A program made the translations under genes and the position numbers. From Siphonodentalium dalli (lineage: Eukaryota; Mollusca; Scaphopoda; Gadilida; Siphonodentaliidae), in assembly GCA_032622095.1 (NCBI GenBank), contig CP136065.1:248991474-249055473 (forward strand): a DNA stretch of 64,000 nt. The letters are read 5' to 3'. Shown here piece after piece: positions 34,700 through 47,037 of the stretch. The stretch's first letter is position 1. Each line of letters starts with the position of its first letter. Below the pieces are notes generated by a model that made no database searches, had not been told where the DNA came from, and saw only the letters and a list, made by a program, of their open reading frames with translations.

Positions 34700-34764
<65 letters not shown>
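34656..34764. repeat. (GA)n microsatellite
   Basis: About 105 bp of nearly pure GA repeats, preceded by one more 'tttagagatatctcta' unit from the neighbouring element family. Confidence 0.95.
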
Positions 34765-34767
<3 letters not shown>

Positions 34768-35230
34768 CCTAGACCTCTCAAGCAGAGAAGTCATCGGCTT
34801 TCTATATTTACAACGCGACCGCACTACACTTTCATAAAAAAAAACTTAATGAGCTACGCGGAGTCCGTGCATCTTGGATCATATTTGCTTGTTTGGGTTG
34901 ATTCGCGAAGGTATCATATAGAGCTATATGTACAGCTGCATATGGGCGCATTTACAATACCACACACCAGCTTGTTCTAGGCCGGAATCGTCCATTCTAT
35001 CTGGAAAATCACATAGTGGACCCTATATATTTAATCGGCAGATATCTTGAATAATGATCGAAGTGTCGGAATGGAATATTACTCGATAGCTCTTGTGAGC
35101 CATTATTTAACCCTCTCGCACAAGGGATCGAGTTACGGAAGTTGTTTAAACAATTTAGCTATATATATTTAACCTGTATAACTTGTTTAAATCGGACAGT
35201 TAACTTTGGTGTTTAAACAAGTTATATATA
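34765..35230. other. No feature beyond AT-rich sequence
   Basis: Unique-looking sequence. 'aacttgtttaaa' motifs near 35165-35225 recur after Helitron array 2. Confidence 0.4.
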
Positions 35231-37199
35231 TCTCATATATATTTTGAAGACCTCTGTTTGTATGTTTGTATGTATGTTTGTCTGTCTGTCATTTATACAA
35301 ATCTACGATTCTCGACCGATCGGGACGAAACTTGGTACGTGTGTGTAGTTTGACCAGGCGGTCGTCCTTGTCGTATTGGCGAGCCCCTGCGACGCCCGTT
35401 GCAGCGCATGCGCAGAGCCCGTGCGACGCCAGCTTCGCGCATGCGCAGACCAGATCTCGGAAACGGGGTGGAGCTATCGACATGAAATTTGGTATTTCAA
35501 TAGCCCGGACAACGTCGGGCTCATCGGCTAGTATATATATATTTTGAAGACCTCTGTCTATGTGTCTGTTTGTCTGTCTGTCATTTATACAAATCTACGA
35601 TTCTCGACCGATCGGGACGAAACTTGGTACGTGTGTGTAGTTTGACCAGGCGTCGTCCTTGTTGGCGAGCCCGTGCGGACGCCCGTGCAGCGCATGCGCA
35701 GACGAGATATCGGAAACGGGTGGAGCTATCGACTTGAAATTTGGTATGTGAATGTATCTTGCCCCGGATACGAAATTTTATCGGTCGCCGAGCCCGTGCG
35801 ACGCCAGCTTCGCGCATGCGCAGAGCCCGTGCGACGCCAGCTTCGCGCATGCGCAGACCAGATCTCGAAAACGGGTGGAGCTATCGACTTGAAATTTGGT
35901 ATTTCAATAGCCCGGACAACGTCCGGGCTCATCGGCTAGTATATATATATATTTGAAGACCTCTGTCTATGTGTCTGTTTGTCTGTCTGTCATTTATACA
36001 AATCTACGATTCTAGACCGATCGGGACGAAACTTGGTACGTGTGTGTAGTTTGACCAGGCGGTCGTCCTTGTCGTATTGGCGAGCCCGTGCGACGCCCGT
36101 GCAGCGCATGCGCAAACGAGATCTCGGAAACGGGTGGAGCTATCGACTTGAAATTTGCTACGTGAATGTATCTTGCCCCGGATACCAATTTTATCGGGAT
36201 AGCCCGGATAACGTCGGGCTGGGTAGAGCTATATGCCCCGGATACGATTTTTATCGGGTCGCCGAGCCCGTGCGACGCAAGCTTCGCGCATGCGCAGACC
36301 CGATCTCGGAAACGGGTGGAGCTATCGACTTGAAATTTGGTTTTTGAATAGCCCGGACAACGTCGGGCTCATCGGCTAGTATATATATATTTTGGGAAAT
36401 CTGTCTGTCTGTGTGTGTGTGTGTGTGTGTTCGCGATGGACTCGAAAACGGCCAATCCGATTTCGATGAAACTTGGTATGTGGGGTACGTTCGGCCGGGT
36501 ACTGGCATGGGCCTATTAATTTGCCCGTGCGACGTGACCTTGACCTTGAAATCGGGTCATTTCAAGGTCAAACGCCCGAGTATCACGGGATTTCGATGAA
36601 AATTAGTGTCTATGGATACTTTCGTATGGGGAGTGTCGTAAGCCTGTTCGTTTGCCCGTGCGACGTGACCTTGACCTTGAAATCGGGTCAATTCAAGGTC
36701 AAATCGCGAATTTTGATGGGATTTCGACGAAATTTGATACGTGGGTTTACTTTTGTCCACTGAGTGTTTTGGACGGGTCGAGTCGTTACCCCGACCTGAC
36801 CTTCAAAATGATCAATTCGAGGTCAAATCGGGTAAAACCGGATGGATTTCGACGGGTACTTTTGTCGGGCCCTTTTGTCCGGGCAGTGTTTTGGACGGGT
36901 CAAATCGTTACCCCACCTGACCTTGACCTTCAAAATGTACAATTCAAGGTCAAATCGCGCAATTCGCCGAAAAGCAGAGGGGGAAACAGCCCGGACCAAT
37001 TCAAGGTAAAATCGGGTAAAACCGGATGTATTTCGACGGGTACTTTTGTCGGGTACTTTTGTCCGGGCAGTGTTTTGGACGGGTCAAATCGTGACCCCAC
37101 CTGACCTTGACCTTCAAAATGGACAATTCAAGATCAAATCGCGCAATTCGCCGAAAAGCAGAGGGGAAACAGCCGGACGAAGTCGGGTCCACCTGCTAT
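35231..37199 (+). mobile_element. Helitron-like head-to-tail array 2 (A-A-A-B)
   Basis: Units are 35231-35531, 35532-35939 and 35940-36379 (type A, few 122-bp repeats, each ending in a hairpin and 'catcggCTAG'), then 36380-37199 (type B, ending 'ccacctgCTAT'). The array is inserted in an AT-rich sequence with 'aacttgtttaaac' motifs on both sides (35165-35225, 37210-37400). Confidence 0.75.
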
Positions 37200-38499
37200 A
37201 TATATATATATAGCTAACTTTATTAAACAAGTTACTAACTTGTTTAACCCTTAATTTCATTGACGAATAGTTATCTCTTTAGAAATGTTCAGTTCAAGTT
37301 CTATATTAACAAGTTAGCAAACTATAACTATAACTTGTAAAACAAGTTAACTAAGTTGTTAACAATCGGGTATAAGTTGTTTAAACAAGTTATTTCTTTA
37401 TAATTAAGATACTGACTTGTTTGGACAGGACTTTGTTTCTAATAGAAGTGAAGGTGGCGGCTCTACGCTGTCGTGTATCTATCTCGATTGTGTCTATTTT
37501 TTTCGTTGGTTTGTTTGTCCGCTTATAGGCGACCAAACGACTGGACTATCGGAGCTGTAAATTTGTACATAGGAGTAATTTGACCCGGGAAGCATTATTA
37601 GATAGGTCCCATTCACATCAGATGTATTAAAGGGGCACTAATAATTATTTTATATATCATTTTGCTATAGCCGACAAACGGTTGGATCCTCGGAGCTGAT
37701 TTTTTTTTTACATATGGGTAATTTTAACCTGTGAATCTTATTAGATAGGCCCCGTTGACCTCAGATGTCTTGAAATGGCACTACTAATTGATGTAACAAA
37801 ATAATTAACTATATATCCAAAATGGTTGCAATCTGGTCGGTGAAAATTGAAACACGGGGAATAAATTGAACCGTATGTGATGAGATATTTTTCAAGTAGG
37901 GGAGGTAGGGGGTGACCATGCACTTTAAGACTAAACATACACAGAATGATGTCCAGTGGGTACCTTCGTGTCGGGGGGGGGGGACTTGGGCATTGTGGCT
38001 GCAATTGATTTCAAGACCCTCTCTGATTTTATGCGTAATTTACTTAAGTTGTCCTCCAATACCTTATCACCAGAGGAAAATACATGCCAAATCCGTTCAA
38101 GTCTAAAACGAAATTTACTGAGTAGGCCTCAATTATATACGGTAATTAAATATATACATGTAGTCGGAAAAAATGGGACCTACCATATACTATATTCAAA
38201 TAAATTTCATCATAATTGATTCGAGAATGCATCAATGATTATCTGCCCGATACTGTTTAGTAATCAATCTGATTTGAAAAGAAAATCAAATATCTAGAGC
38301 AAAAATCATTTGAGCTCAGCTGTGTTCTTTTCCGTGATTTGTCATAAAATTTATCCGTTCCCAAGTTACCGGACAACGTTTTAATAAACCGAAACACCGG
38401 AAGTAAACGTGCCATATTTCTATCACACGTATTTTACACAAAGTTTTATGAAAAAAAAAAAAAAGATAGCGCAAAAGCATATACAATAAACACAAAACA
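37200..38499. other. Upstream region of SPCS3
   Basis: Contains 'aacaagttaactaagttgtt'-type repeats (37210-37400) and two diverged units with 'cattattagataggtcccat' and 'atcggagctg' (37520-37800). The promoter and 5' UTR of SPCS3 should lie in the last few hundred bases. No distinct motif recognised. Confidence 0.4.
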
Positions 38500-38642
38500 A
38501 TGAATACGTTTTTATCGCGAGCGAATACTATATTCGCATTTACTCTCAGTGTCATGGCCGGTCTCACATTTAGTTGTTTTCTGACTACGGTTTTCAACGA
38601 TAACCAAACAGATGTCAGCATAAAAATTGGTCGAGCAGCAGT
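38500..38642 (+). CDS. SPCS3: SPCS3 exon 1
   Basis: 47 codons plus two bases. It starts at ATG 38500 and runs through the membrane segment to KIGRAAV, with donor GTAAGT at 38643. The start is chosen because MNTxLSRAN is the invariant family N-terminus. Confidence 0.95.
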
Positions 38643-41600
38643 GTAAGTCTATCTATCCATCTATAGGTTTCTCCTAACCTTCATCATGTTGAAGTTGTAA
38701 AGGAGGCGCATGATTGTGTAACTATACAAATTTTGTGCAATATTTTTGGATTTTATTTAAAAACATGATAAAAACTCAGATTTGGTACAGGTTGGTTAAG
38801 CCTAAAGCCAAGGCCAGTAAGGGAGTTTGAAGTGGTCGCTATAGAGAGCAGATTTGTATTTGTCCAGGTCTGTGAGGGTAGCAATAGCAGGGTCAAGATA
38901 GACACTACGCCGCCCTAATGATCAGCTCAAACTGCCCATTAGGGCGGCTGACGGCCTGCCATTCCCTGTGTAGAGCTATCTATTTCACAACATTTTTTAT
39001 CTAAACAATGAATGCTAGCCTTATTACCTCACCATATATTTTCAGTCGGTACTCCCCCGCCACAAGTTGACGCCAAAAGTTCCCTGTGTCGGTGTATCAA
39101 AACCTTTAATCGGACATTTCTAAACTGTCTAATGTCTAAATGGACTAATATAGGCCAAACCGGACGTAGTAAATTACCCAGTAGTTCTTCCGAGCACGTG
39201 GCCTTGTGTAAAATGTCAACAAGAACGTGAATATGGACGACTTATCGAGGTCACCAACATTAGACAGTTTAGAAATGTCCGATTAAAGGATTTAGATACA
39301 CAGACACAGGGAACTTTTGGCGTCAACTTGTGGCGGGGGAGTACCGACTGAAAATATATGGTGAGATAATAAGGCCAGCATTCATTGTTTAGTTGAAAAA
39401 TGTTGTGAAATAGATACCTCAACGCAGGGTATGGGGGGCCATGCGGCACTAGAAATGAAGAAATACATTTCTAGTGCCATCAGGTCTAGGTCAAGAGAAT
39501 TCCATGCAAGGATAGTACGAGGGTAGAATGAGGTGCGGATGTATTTGGGTCCAGTGAAGAACAGTACAAATTTATGACCTGTGGATGTTGTGAGGGGGGC
39601 AGTGTCTCGTATATTAACAGCCATGTCAACAACCATGTCTACTAGTATGACATATTGCGACAGTTGGTAATTTGCGGTAATTAGTAAGATCTCACCTCTT
39701 GTTTATGCAGATGCCATTCTTGAAAAAACAAACTTAGCGGTTTTAAAGCAACTGTGTTGTCAATGTGATAAGTATTAACACTCGTTGTGAACACCTCTCA
39801 TAAGATGATCTTATGCTGCATTCCATAACATGAATAATATTGTTAGCGTGATTAGTATTCCCACTCGTTGTAAGCACATCTCATAAGATCTTTCGCTGCA
39901 TTCCAAAACATGAATAATTATCCCCTATACATAAAATACTGTTTAAATATGTTGCTGTTTTCCACATTTCCAACATTGTACAGGACATGGTGCGAAACGA
40001 CCAAACAATTTGCTACATGGTACGAAACGACAAAAAAATATCGTACGAAATGACCAGATGGTACGAAACGTCCTGGTACGAAACAACCATGGTACGAAAC
40101 TTCCTGTACCCATCTGGCATATGTTAGAATACAGCTACAATCAGACAATAGCTGTATTCAGCTAACCTAGCTGAATTCAGCTAAATATTTTACTCTCAAA
40201 CCCAACAAAACGGCTATCGATAATTAACTAGAAACACTAATTTGCGCATCTAATTCTAAACTAGGTTACACCATTCTCCAATCTAATTCTAAACTAGGTT
40301 ACGCCATTCTCCAATCACTTTAAAAAAATTAAAACTGTCACTCATTTGTGACAAAGTGTTGTGTTTTGTCGATATGGCGATGTCGATTATGTGTGAAAAC
40401 TCAATACGGCGATCAATGTCGGTCATAATGGTTTATTAACTCCCTTATGCATTGTGGAATACCTTGAAATTTTGAATTTTATCAGTGTGTATTTCAGTTT
40501 TCTGTGAATTATTATCAGTGTGTATTTCTATTTTTTAGGAAGAATGTTCCAGATTATAGTGCTGGCCGAGAGAAGAATGATCTCGGATTCATAACTTTCA
40601 ATCTTCAGTCTGGTATCCTTTTCAAGAGTAATGATGAGCTTAAACGGACATGGCTCAATCAAGCTTCCAAATTATGTCAATGTAATTTTGAGTGAAGTAT
40701 AAGATAGGTTGATAAACACATAAACTATTGACATACTGGCTTACTATGCTCTGAAAAATACTTTTCGATATGGCTGTCACCCGTGCCTCTTGTTCCATCC
40801 TTACGCAAATTGTTCATAAGGATTTGATATGAATAACCCAGCCATATTATATATTTGCCTATTTTGATCCCATTGTCAGAGCGCTAATTTCTGGATTGTT
40901 TTATTTAATAATTGTTAATAAAATTCATTCAGTCATACATCATCTCAGAGGTTTCTTTCCACAGTTTCATTCATTTTCAGATTATGCTTTTTCGCAATTC
41001 CAACCTATTCTCTGTGAATAAATTGTCAATTTGGACCCAGGTGTTAATTAATAACCATTCATCGCACCTGGCATCAATGTTATTTTTCATCGCTACATTG
41101 TTAATTATTTGTCTTAATGTTAATGTCAACAAGTGAATTCGAATGTTTATATTATGTAATTGCAATTTGTTACGTCTCGCTGCACATCTGCACTTTGTAT
41201 AAAAGATCATTCTAATTTTTGTTACCTCACTGCAGACTGAGGTTCCCAGAGGGTGAATTTGGTTACTCTAACCCGTCCTGTGGGATAGCTTCACTAAATT
41301 CACTCTCTGGGGACCTCATTATGCAAATGAGAGTCAACTCTTCAAGGCTTACATGTACATGATTGAAATACTTCCATTTTATTTCTTGAGTCCCCCAGAA
41401 CTACTTAATTTTGGAAATGTGTGATTGTCCCTTAACAGTATGACAGATCTGACTGGTGTATTCAACTGGAATGTTAAGCAGCTGTTTCTTTATATGACTG
41501 CAGAGTATGAAACACCAGATCATGTGAGTAATCAGGCTTTTATTTAGATCATGCCATGAATGTCTTTTCAAGCTATAAAACCTGGGAAATTTTGGATGTT

Positions 41601-44600
41601 GACCCTTTCTGACAGGGAACTTAATAACATTGAACAAACAAGGCAGGGAATATATTCTTTGTTAACCCTTTACCCAACAAAACGGCCAAAACCGGCCAAA
41701 TAAAGCTTCAACAGCCTAAAATATCTTCGGTCTGTCTCAATAGAACCATACAAATATGGATATCATTGGAACCGGCTCCTTGACCACATTGTGATAGTTA
41801 CAGTTATGCCCTGTGCCAATGCATTCTCTTATATATGCGAGTCGACCATACGTCGCCTCGCATATATAAGAGAATGCATTGGCCTAACACTTTTTACCAT
41901 TTTTTCTTACATTCTTTAACAATTTTATAATTTTTAATGTGTTAAGCCAATGCATTCTCTTATATAAATGCGAGTCGACCTATGGTTGACTCGCATATAT
42001 AAGAGAATGCATTGGCACAGGGCCGTTCTGTTGGGTAAAGGGTTAATCCACTTCACAGTAGGGGGTAATCCCAGCTCGACATTGCTTACTTTTTTTGCGA
42101 CTTTTGTGATCCGATATCGCAATAAAGATTGAATTAATTACCTGGGAGAAATTCCACGATTGTAAAAATTGCCCGCTTATTAGTTCTTAGAGGTTAACCG
42201 AGGTCACAACTCTGTGTTTAAGTGGGTATGAACTTGGTAAGCAACTCCTCCGACAAGCAACTCCTCTCACAATCAGTAACTCCTCCCACAGTCAACTCCT
42301 CCCACAGTCTGTGTCCTATCCTCCCATAGATTTGAAACTCTATTTTTACCAACAACAAGATTTCACTGCTCGGAAATTGCAAATAATTATTTGTTTTGCT
42401 TTGGTTCAAATTTTGTGGGACCAGTTAAGAAAATAGTCTACACTAATATTTACTTGTCAGTAAAACAGCAATTCTGGTTACATTAGCTGACAAACCCAAG
42501 TGTATGCTTATCAATATAAAAAAATAACATATATTCTCAAAAGATAGTATAGGTACTTGTTAGGTAGGCAGTAAGATTTTTGTACTGAAAAATAGAGAAA
42601 TATAAGCTTAAAAAAATTAATGAATATTTACAGTCTGATCATGGTTTTTGCTGTTTCTTGCTGATCTCTGCTATATCTGAGAATATTTCCATCACAGACG
42701 ATGACCTTTATTTGTGGTTCTGTTATGTTTACTGAACACTATTGTACTCTTTTTCAGAAATTGAATCAAGTTGTTGTTTGGGACAAAATTATACAGAGAG
42801 GAGAGCAATCTTACTTAGATTTCAAAAATGCAAACACAAAATATTATTTCTGGGATTATGGAAATGGTTTGAAGTGAGTATTATTATAACATTATGTGGT
42901 ATTTTTGATCTGGAAACGGTATATCAGGTAAAATCGAGGTCGAAAAAGGGGCATAACTCACTCATAATAATGCGGGCAAACCCATATTCGAACTTGATCT
43001 GTATTTTTGGGTGGTAAACTAATATACCAAATTTGGTTCAGTTCACTTGATTCAATCTAAAGTTATCATCCGGAAACCTCAAATCAGGTAAAATCTAAGT
43101 CGAAAAAGGGGCATAACTCAGTCAAAATCATGCGGACGAAACCCATATTCGAACTTTGATCTGTATTTTGGTGTTATCATCCGGAAACCAAAAGCAGACG
43201 GATGGACGGACGGACGGACAACCCATTTACATAAAAAGACCGTTTTTTCAAACTGGCATATAAAAAGTCATGAGTGTCAAACATTCAAAAACATATTTAT
43301 TGCGAAATATTTTTAATACTGTTTGTATTAGTTGTTGAAAATCGACTATAATCAAAATGGTTATTCTCCTCGTTTTAGAAACACCAGCGCAGGCATTATT
43401 ATATTTAAAAAAAATATAAATGTTCTTGAATGGTTCATACCCACACTGTTTTTTTCTCAAATTGCCTGGCTTAGTCAAACACCGCGAAAATGACAACTTT
43501 AGAAAAAAACAACGGTACTTTTTTGTAACGGCATCAGTTTGCCTTACCCGCATCATATCAATTCAGCAGGACCACCAGCATCATAGAATATTAGCTGGAC
43601 CACTTGACCAGGGTGGTAAGATATCATAATCACACCACGATATAGGGCCTAAGTTAATCTTATTTGATGGGGAATACGCATCTATGAAGTTATTTTATAG
43701 GACTAAAAAGACACAGATATATCCTAGCTTAAGCATATGTTTTAGCTGTGGTTCGTTAATTACGATAGTGTATGGTCATATTAGTGATGATGCCAATTTC
43801 ATTCTGTCATTTTACCAAATAATAGTTATTTTTGGGGATTTTTTCCTACACTATTATTTGGCACCTCACCTCAGTGTGGATATGGTTTGATGACTGGAAG
43901 TTTTTTCGGACTATTATTCGGCACCTCACCTCAGTGTGGATGTGGTTTGATGACTGGAAGTTTTTTTCGGACTATTATTCGGCACCTCACCTCAGTGTGG
44001 ATATGGTTTGATGACTGGAAGTTTTTTTCGGACTATTATTCGGCACCTCATCTCAGTGTGGATATGGTTTCATGACACTATTATTCGGCACCTCACCTCA
44101 GTGTGGATATGGTTTCATGACTGGAAGTTTTTTCGGACTATTATTCGGCACCTCACCTCAGTGTGGATATGGTTTCATGACTGGTTTTATTTACCATTTA
44201 ATACAGTGAAAAGTTGACTACTATGTGAGGTTTAGAAAATATTTAAAGATACGGGCGGCGTTGGCGGTGGGTATGCTGTTCACCTCCGTCAAAAACCACC
44301 ATAAACAGAAAGAATAGTAAAATATAGAAAGACTTTGTTCTTATACCAATCAGAAATATGGCATAAACAGTATGTTATTGTCAATTTGTTTTCCTTTGTT
44401 ATGTAAACAAAAGAAAAAACGTTGCATTACCTGGCTTTTGTTTAGATTCAGATATGGTAAACATAAAGATCGTTATTTGTTATTGTTTTCCTGATATGGA
44501 AATAATAAAGAGCGTTTATATCATTTGTGTGTGATTAACCAATAGAATTGCGTTGTGTTATGTAAACAGAAGCACAACTTCTGTAACATGAGCATGCTCT

Positions 44601-45728
44601 TGTTTACGCACACCATCGTACGTCTTGATGACAATATACTATTTATGTGCTGATTATGTTTGGCATATGAACAAAACCATATATATTTTAATATTCCTTC
44701 TGTTGATGGCGATTTGAACAAATATGAATATTTCTGCAACGAACGCTGCCCGTGCCTTTAAACTGAAATTTGAAAAAAATGTGAGGAAATTAGTTACCTT
44801 CCAACTAGTGCATGTACCTACCATACCAAAACAAGGCTCCATAGCAGTCGCAGAAGCACAGTTGATTTTAACTAGGAGGCTAAGTATCAGCATATTCACC
44901 TGTGAGATCTAGATATTCGTATCGCAAACCTTTTATCGGGATATGCAACGTATCATGACCAGACCGATATCTCCCATTCGTAATAATGTAACACTAATTT
45001 CTGCCTCATTGAAAAATTGATTTCGGAAAAAAATAACACTTTAAATATGAGGAAATTGCATATTCTTTAAGCAACAGCAACTGTTTTGTTTATTGAAAGG
45101 AAAGGTAATTCATATCATGAGTTTCAAATCATTTTGAACCATTTGCTGACTATAAGTGATCTCATGGTTGATATTTCAACTCTGTTTCCTTATTTAGAAT
45201 GTACATCCAGGATAGTGTTAGAATTAATTGAAAGCATTGCAAGGAATTATTTCATTGGATAAAATAAATAAAATTATTCAAAGGTGTCATCAGACTGTAC
45301 CTATCGAAATATGTCGGAATTGATTCAGACAAGGCCCTTAACATGTTGAGTGCTTGCTCCCATTCAATAAATTCAAAAAGTAGGAGATAAACTCGTAGTC
45401 GACAGTCAATGTGTTAACTTCAAAAGGCTAGTTTGGTTTCATAATCAATCGATTTACATGTACTAGTATATTTACCACCTGGAGTGACACCATGACCAAA
45501 CAGTCTGAGTAAGTTATATATAAACAACACGCGGCCAAGACGGTTTTTCTTTTTCTGATATCATCTGCAAAATTTTCACTATTTTAATCTATTTTCAGGG
45601 GCAACAAAAATGTAAGCTTGACGTTGTCATGGAATGTTATACCCAATGCTGGAACACTACCAAAGGTCAAAGGGTCAGGCTCACATCGATTTGAGTTCCC
45701 ATCAGAATACTCAACAACAAGATTTTAA
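38500..45728 (+). CDS. SPCS3: Signal peptidase complex subunit 3 (SPC22/23), five exons
   Basis: SPCS3 is a non-catalytic, single-pass ER membrane subunit of the complex that cleaves signal peptides. Its bulk lies in the ER lumen. Exons are 38500-38642, 40539-40612, 41447-41523, 42758-42873 and 45599-45728, all with GT-AG introns and matching phases. Together they give 540 bp, 179 aa plus stop, against 180 aa in human. [20 protein letters not shown] gives the short cytosolic N-terminus and membrane segment (about residues 11-31). [27 protein letters not shown] and [15 protein letters not shown] follow in family order. The NVS glycosylation sequon falls at residue 141. The reading frame is intact. 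The introns hold several MITEs and a 438-bp foldback. Confidence 0.96.
38978..39415. repeat. 438-bp foldback in SPCS3 intron 1
   Basis: Arms of about 157 bp (38978-39134 and 39258-39415) pair closely ('ctatttcacaacatt' with 'aatgttgtgaaatag') around a loop of about 123 bp. Confidence 0.8.
39440..39640 (-). pseudogene. LINE C-terminal relic
   Basis: The minus-strand reading [20 protein letters not shown] then [16 protein letters not shown] resembles the 'SFFPRTIxxWNSLP' ending of jockey/CR1-like reverse transcriptase ORFs. No other part of the element is seen nearby. Confidence 0.5.
39641..40538. other. SPCS3 intron 1, second half
   Basis: Contains four to five 'ggtacgaaacgacc' repeats (39985-40110), a 33-bp duplication ('attctaaactaggttac', 40249-40320) and a ~60-bp imperfect duplication near 39776-39915. 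No exon. Confidence 0.5.
40539..40612 (+). CDS. SPCS3: SPCS3 exon 2
   Basis: 74 bp: [20 protein letters not shown] then NLQS. The acceptor is TATTTTTTAG and the donor GTATCC. The first base completes Val48 and the last starts Asp73. Confidence 0.93.
41233..41352. mobile_element. Hairpin MITE fragment (GCAGAATGAGG family)
   Basis: A single hairpin, 'gactgaggttcccagagggt' paired with 'actctctggggacctcatta', followed by 'cttcaaggctta'. It lies in SPCS3 intron 2, about 95 bp before exon 3. Confidence 0.7.
41447..41523 (+). CDS. SPCS3: SPCS3 exon 3
   Basis: 77 bp: [20 protein letters not shown] then ETPDH, donor GTGAGT. Two AGs are available. The proximal one (AACAG at about 41438) would bring in TGA, so the second (TGACAG, ending at 41446) is the one that keeps frame and homology. 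Confidence 0.93.
41662..42046. mobile_element. piggyBac-like TTAA MITE (copy 2, inverted)
   Basis: Same family as 20405, in reverse orientation. TTAA is at 41662-41665 and 42043-42046, and both hairpins are present. It lies in SPCS3 intron 3. Confidence 0.85.
42758..42873 (+). CDS. SPCS3: SPCS3 exon 4
   Basis: 116 bp: [20 protein letters not shown] to [11 protein letters not shown] plus AA. The acceptor is CTTTTTCAG and the donor GTGAGT. Confidence 0.94.
42935..43235. repeat. 'ggggcataactca' dispersed repeat
   Basis: Two units of about 155 bp with 'cgaaaaaggggcataactca' and 'aacccatattcgaac', ending in a (GGAC)n tract. It lies in SPCS3 intron 4, about 60 bp after exon 4. Confidence 0.7.
43846..44190 (+). 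repeat. ~61-bp tandem repeat in SPCS3 intron 4
   Basis: Five to six copies of 'ttattcggcacctcacctca' plus 'gtgtggatatggttt' and 'gatgactggaagttttttc', one shortened. Confidence 0.9.
45599..45728 (+). CDS. SPCS3: SPCS3 exon 5 and stop
   Basis: 130 bp: [20 protein letters not shown] to [13 protein letters not shown] at 45726-45728. The acceptor is TATTTTCAG. Confidence 0.95.
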
Positions 45729-45823
45729 TTTACAAATTTCTAGGTCATTGTCATTTGTCGTGTGCATATTATCATTCCATTCATCATCCTAGTCCGTGGC
45801 TTTTCTTAGTGAATACATTCTTG

Positions 45824-45844
45824 AATAAACATATTTACAATAAA
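45824..45844 (+). promoter_or_regulatory. SPCS3: SPCS3 polyadenylation signals
   Basis: Two AATAAA hexamers, at 45824-45829 and 45839-45844, lie about 100 bp after the stop. The second abuts the target duplication of a hAT-like element, so cleavage would fall within or next to the transposon. Confidence 0.6.
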
Positions 45845-46743
45845 CATAAGGCCAGGGACCAGCCTAGACCAGATTTTCAGGGCGAAATGACTTCGCCCTA
45901 CTATAAAAATAAGGCGAAGTGGCCGTTCTATAGGGCGAAGTGAGTCTACAAAATTTAAATTGATCAGTACTACGACAGGAGTCGCTATAGAACGAAAATA
46001 GGAGAGATGAAATATGTCAATTAAACTTATGAAACAATGGTTGAAATATGGAGTCATTATGTTCACTTCATGACCCTAATAACTATTAATAATACCCAAA
46101 CATAATTGTGAGAGGATAGCAGCATTTTATATCGTAATTGTGGGAGAATGACAGGATTTTATTTCATATTTTTCGGGTTGTTAAAAATGCCAACAATATT
46201 TATCAAACAGAAACGAAACGAAATCATGAACACTTTTACTGCGCTCTGTTAGTAATCCCGTTTGAAATTTTAATATGCTTCACAAATGAATTTGTTTTAA
46301 AATTTCTTTAACCAAACTCCATAGAGGGAGTGATGAATTGACACATTGTGAGAGTTGTGAGTTGTAATCTTCATTGTAAGGTGTGGTAATCACAGTAATC
46401 TAAAAATAACAACAACCAGATTAACACTTGAGGCCCGACGATGTTTTCACAGCTGCCAGTAATCAGACTCTGTTGTCAACATGCTTCCAGATTGGAGCAT
46501 TACAGGTGTTAATTGTTTTATAACACCATGATACACCCTGTAAGTGGAGTATTGTGTGCAATCACAGTTGACAGTTGTAAATTATCATAAATTATTTGGG
46601 GCATTTTGCCGAATTTCGTCAGTCAACTTTGGAATTTTTAGGGCGACTTGAACTTCGCCCGACTGCAAAAATAAGGCGAAGCGGACGGCGCTAGGGCGAA
46701 GAAGTCGCCCACGTCGCCCTCTCGGCTGGTCCCTGCATAAGGC
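45845..46743. mobile_element. hAT-like non-autonomous element with 8-bp target duplication
   Basis: Element 45853-46735 (883 bp) has ends CAGGGACCAGCC and GGCTGGTCCCTG. It is flanked by CATAAGGC at 45845-45852 and 46736-46743. Subterminal segments contain inverted 'agggcgaa/ttcgccct' motifs. The 8-bp duplication and CAGG ends fit hAT. No transposase reading frame is visible. Confidence 0.85.
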
Positions 46744-47037
46744 ACACGAAAAGGAGCGGACGGTTATCTTCTGATTTATCACTGCCAAGAGAGATAACTC
46801 CAGAAAACTAACGGAAGTGATTCTGTGTCACGTGTGAAGTGAGAGTATTGAAGTAACATTTTTTAAACATGAACTTGCTAATAGTCTCACATTGAGAAAT
46901 CTCAATGCCATTTCAAGTTTAAACTAATCAAGATGCTTAAGATTTCAAAAGTTGGGCTCCATCAAATCTATACAAATATTCTATCCACAAACTTTCAGTT
47001 TCAATTAACCCGATTTTCACTGAGAAAAGCATTGGTT

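Noticed and set aside
34521-34837. Glu/Arg- and Ser/Leu-repeat frames
   Set aside because: They are the (GA)n microsatellite read in different frames.
40613-40695. Continuation of the SPCS3 exon 2 frame to 40695
   Set aside because: It reads into intron 2. The GTATCC donor at 40613 and the match of exon 3 to the family show that the exon ends at 40612.
41439-41446. Earlier AG as SPCS3 exon 3 acceptor
   Set aside because: It would bring an in-frame TGA and break the DLxxxFxWNVKQ homology. The next AG, 8 nt on, restores both.
44654-44912. Overlapping frames on both strands in SPCS3 intron 4
   Set aside because: They do not match any SPCS3 segment and lie between exons 4 and 5, which join in phase without them.
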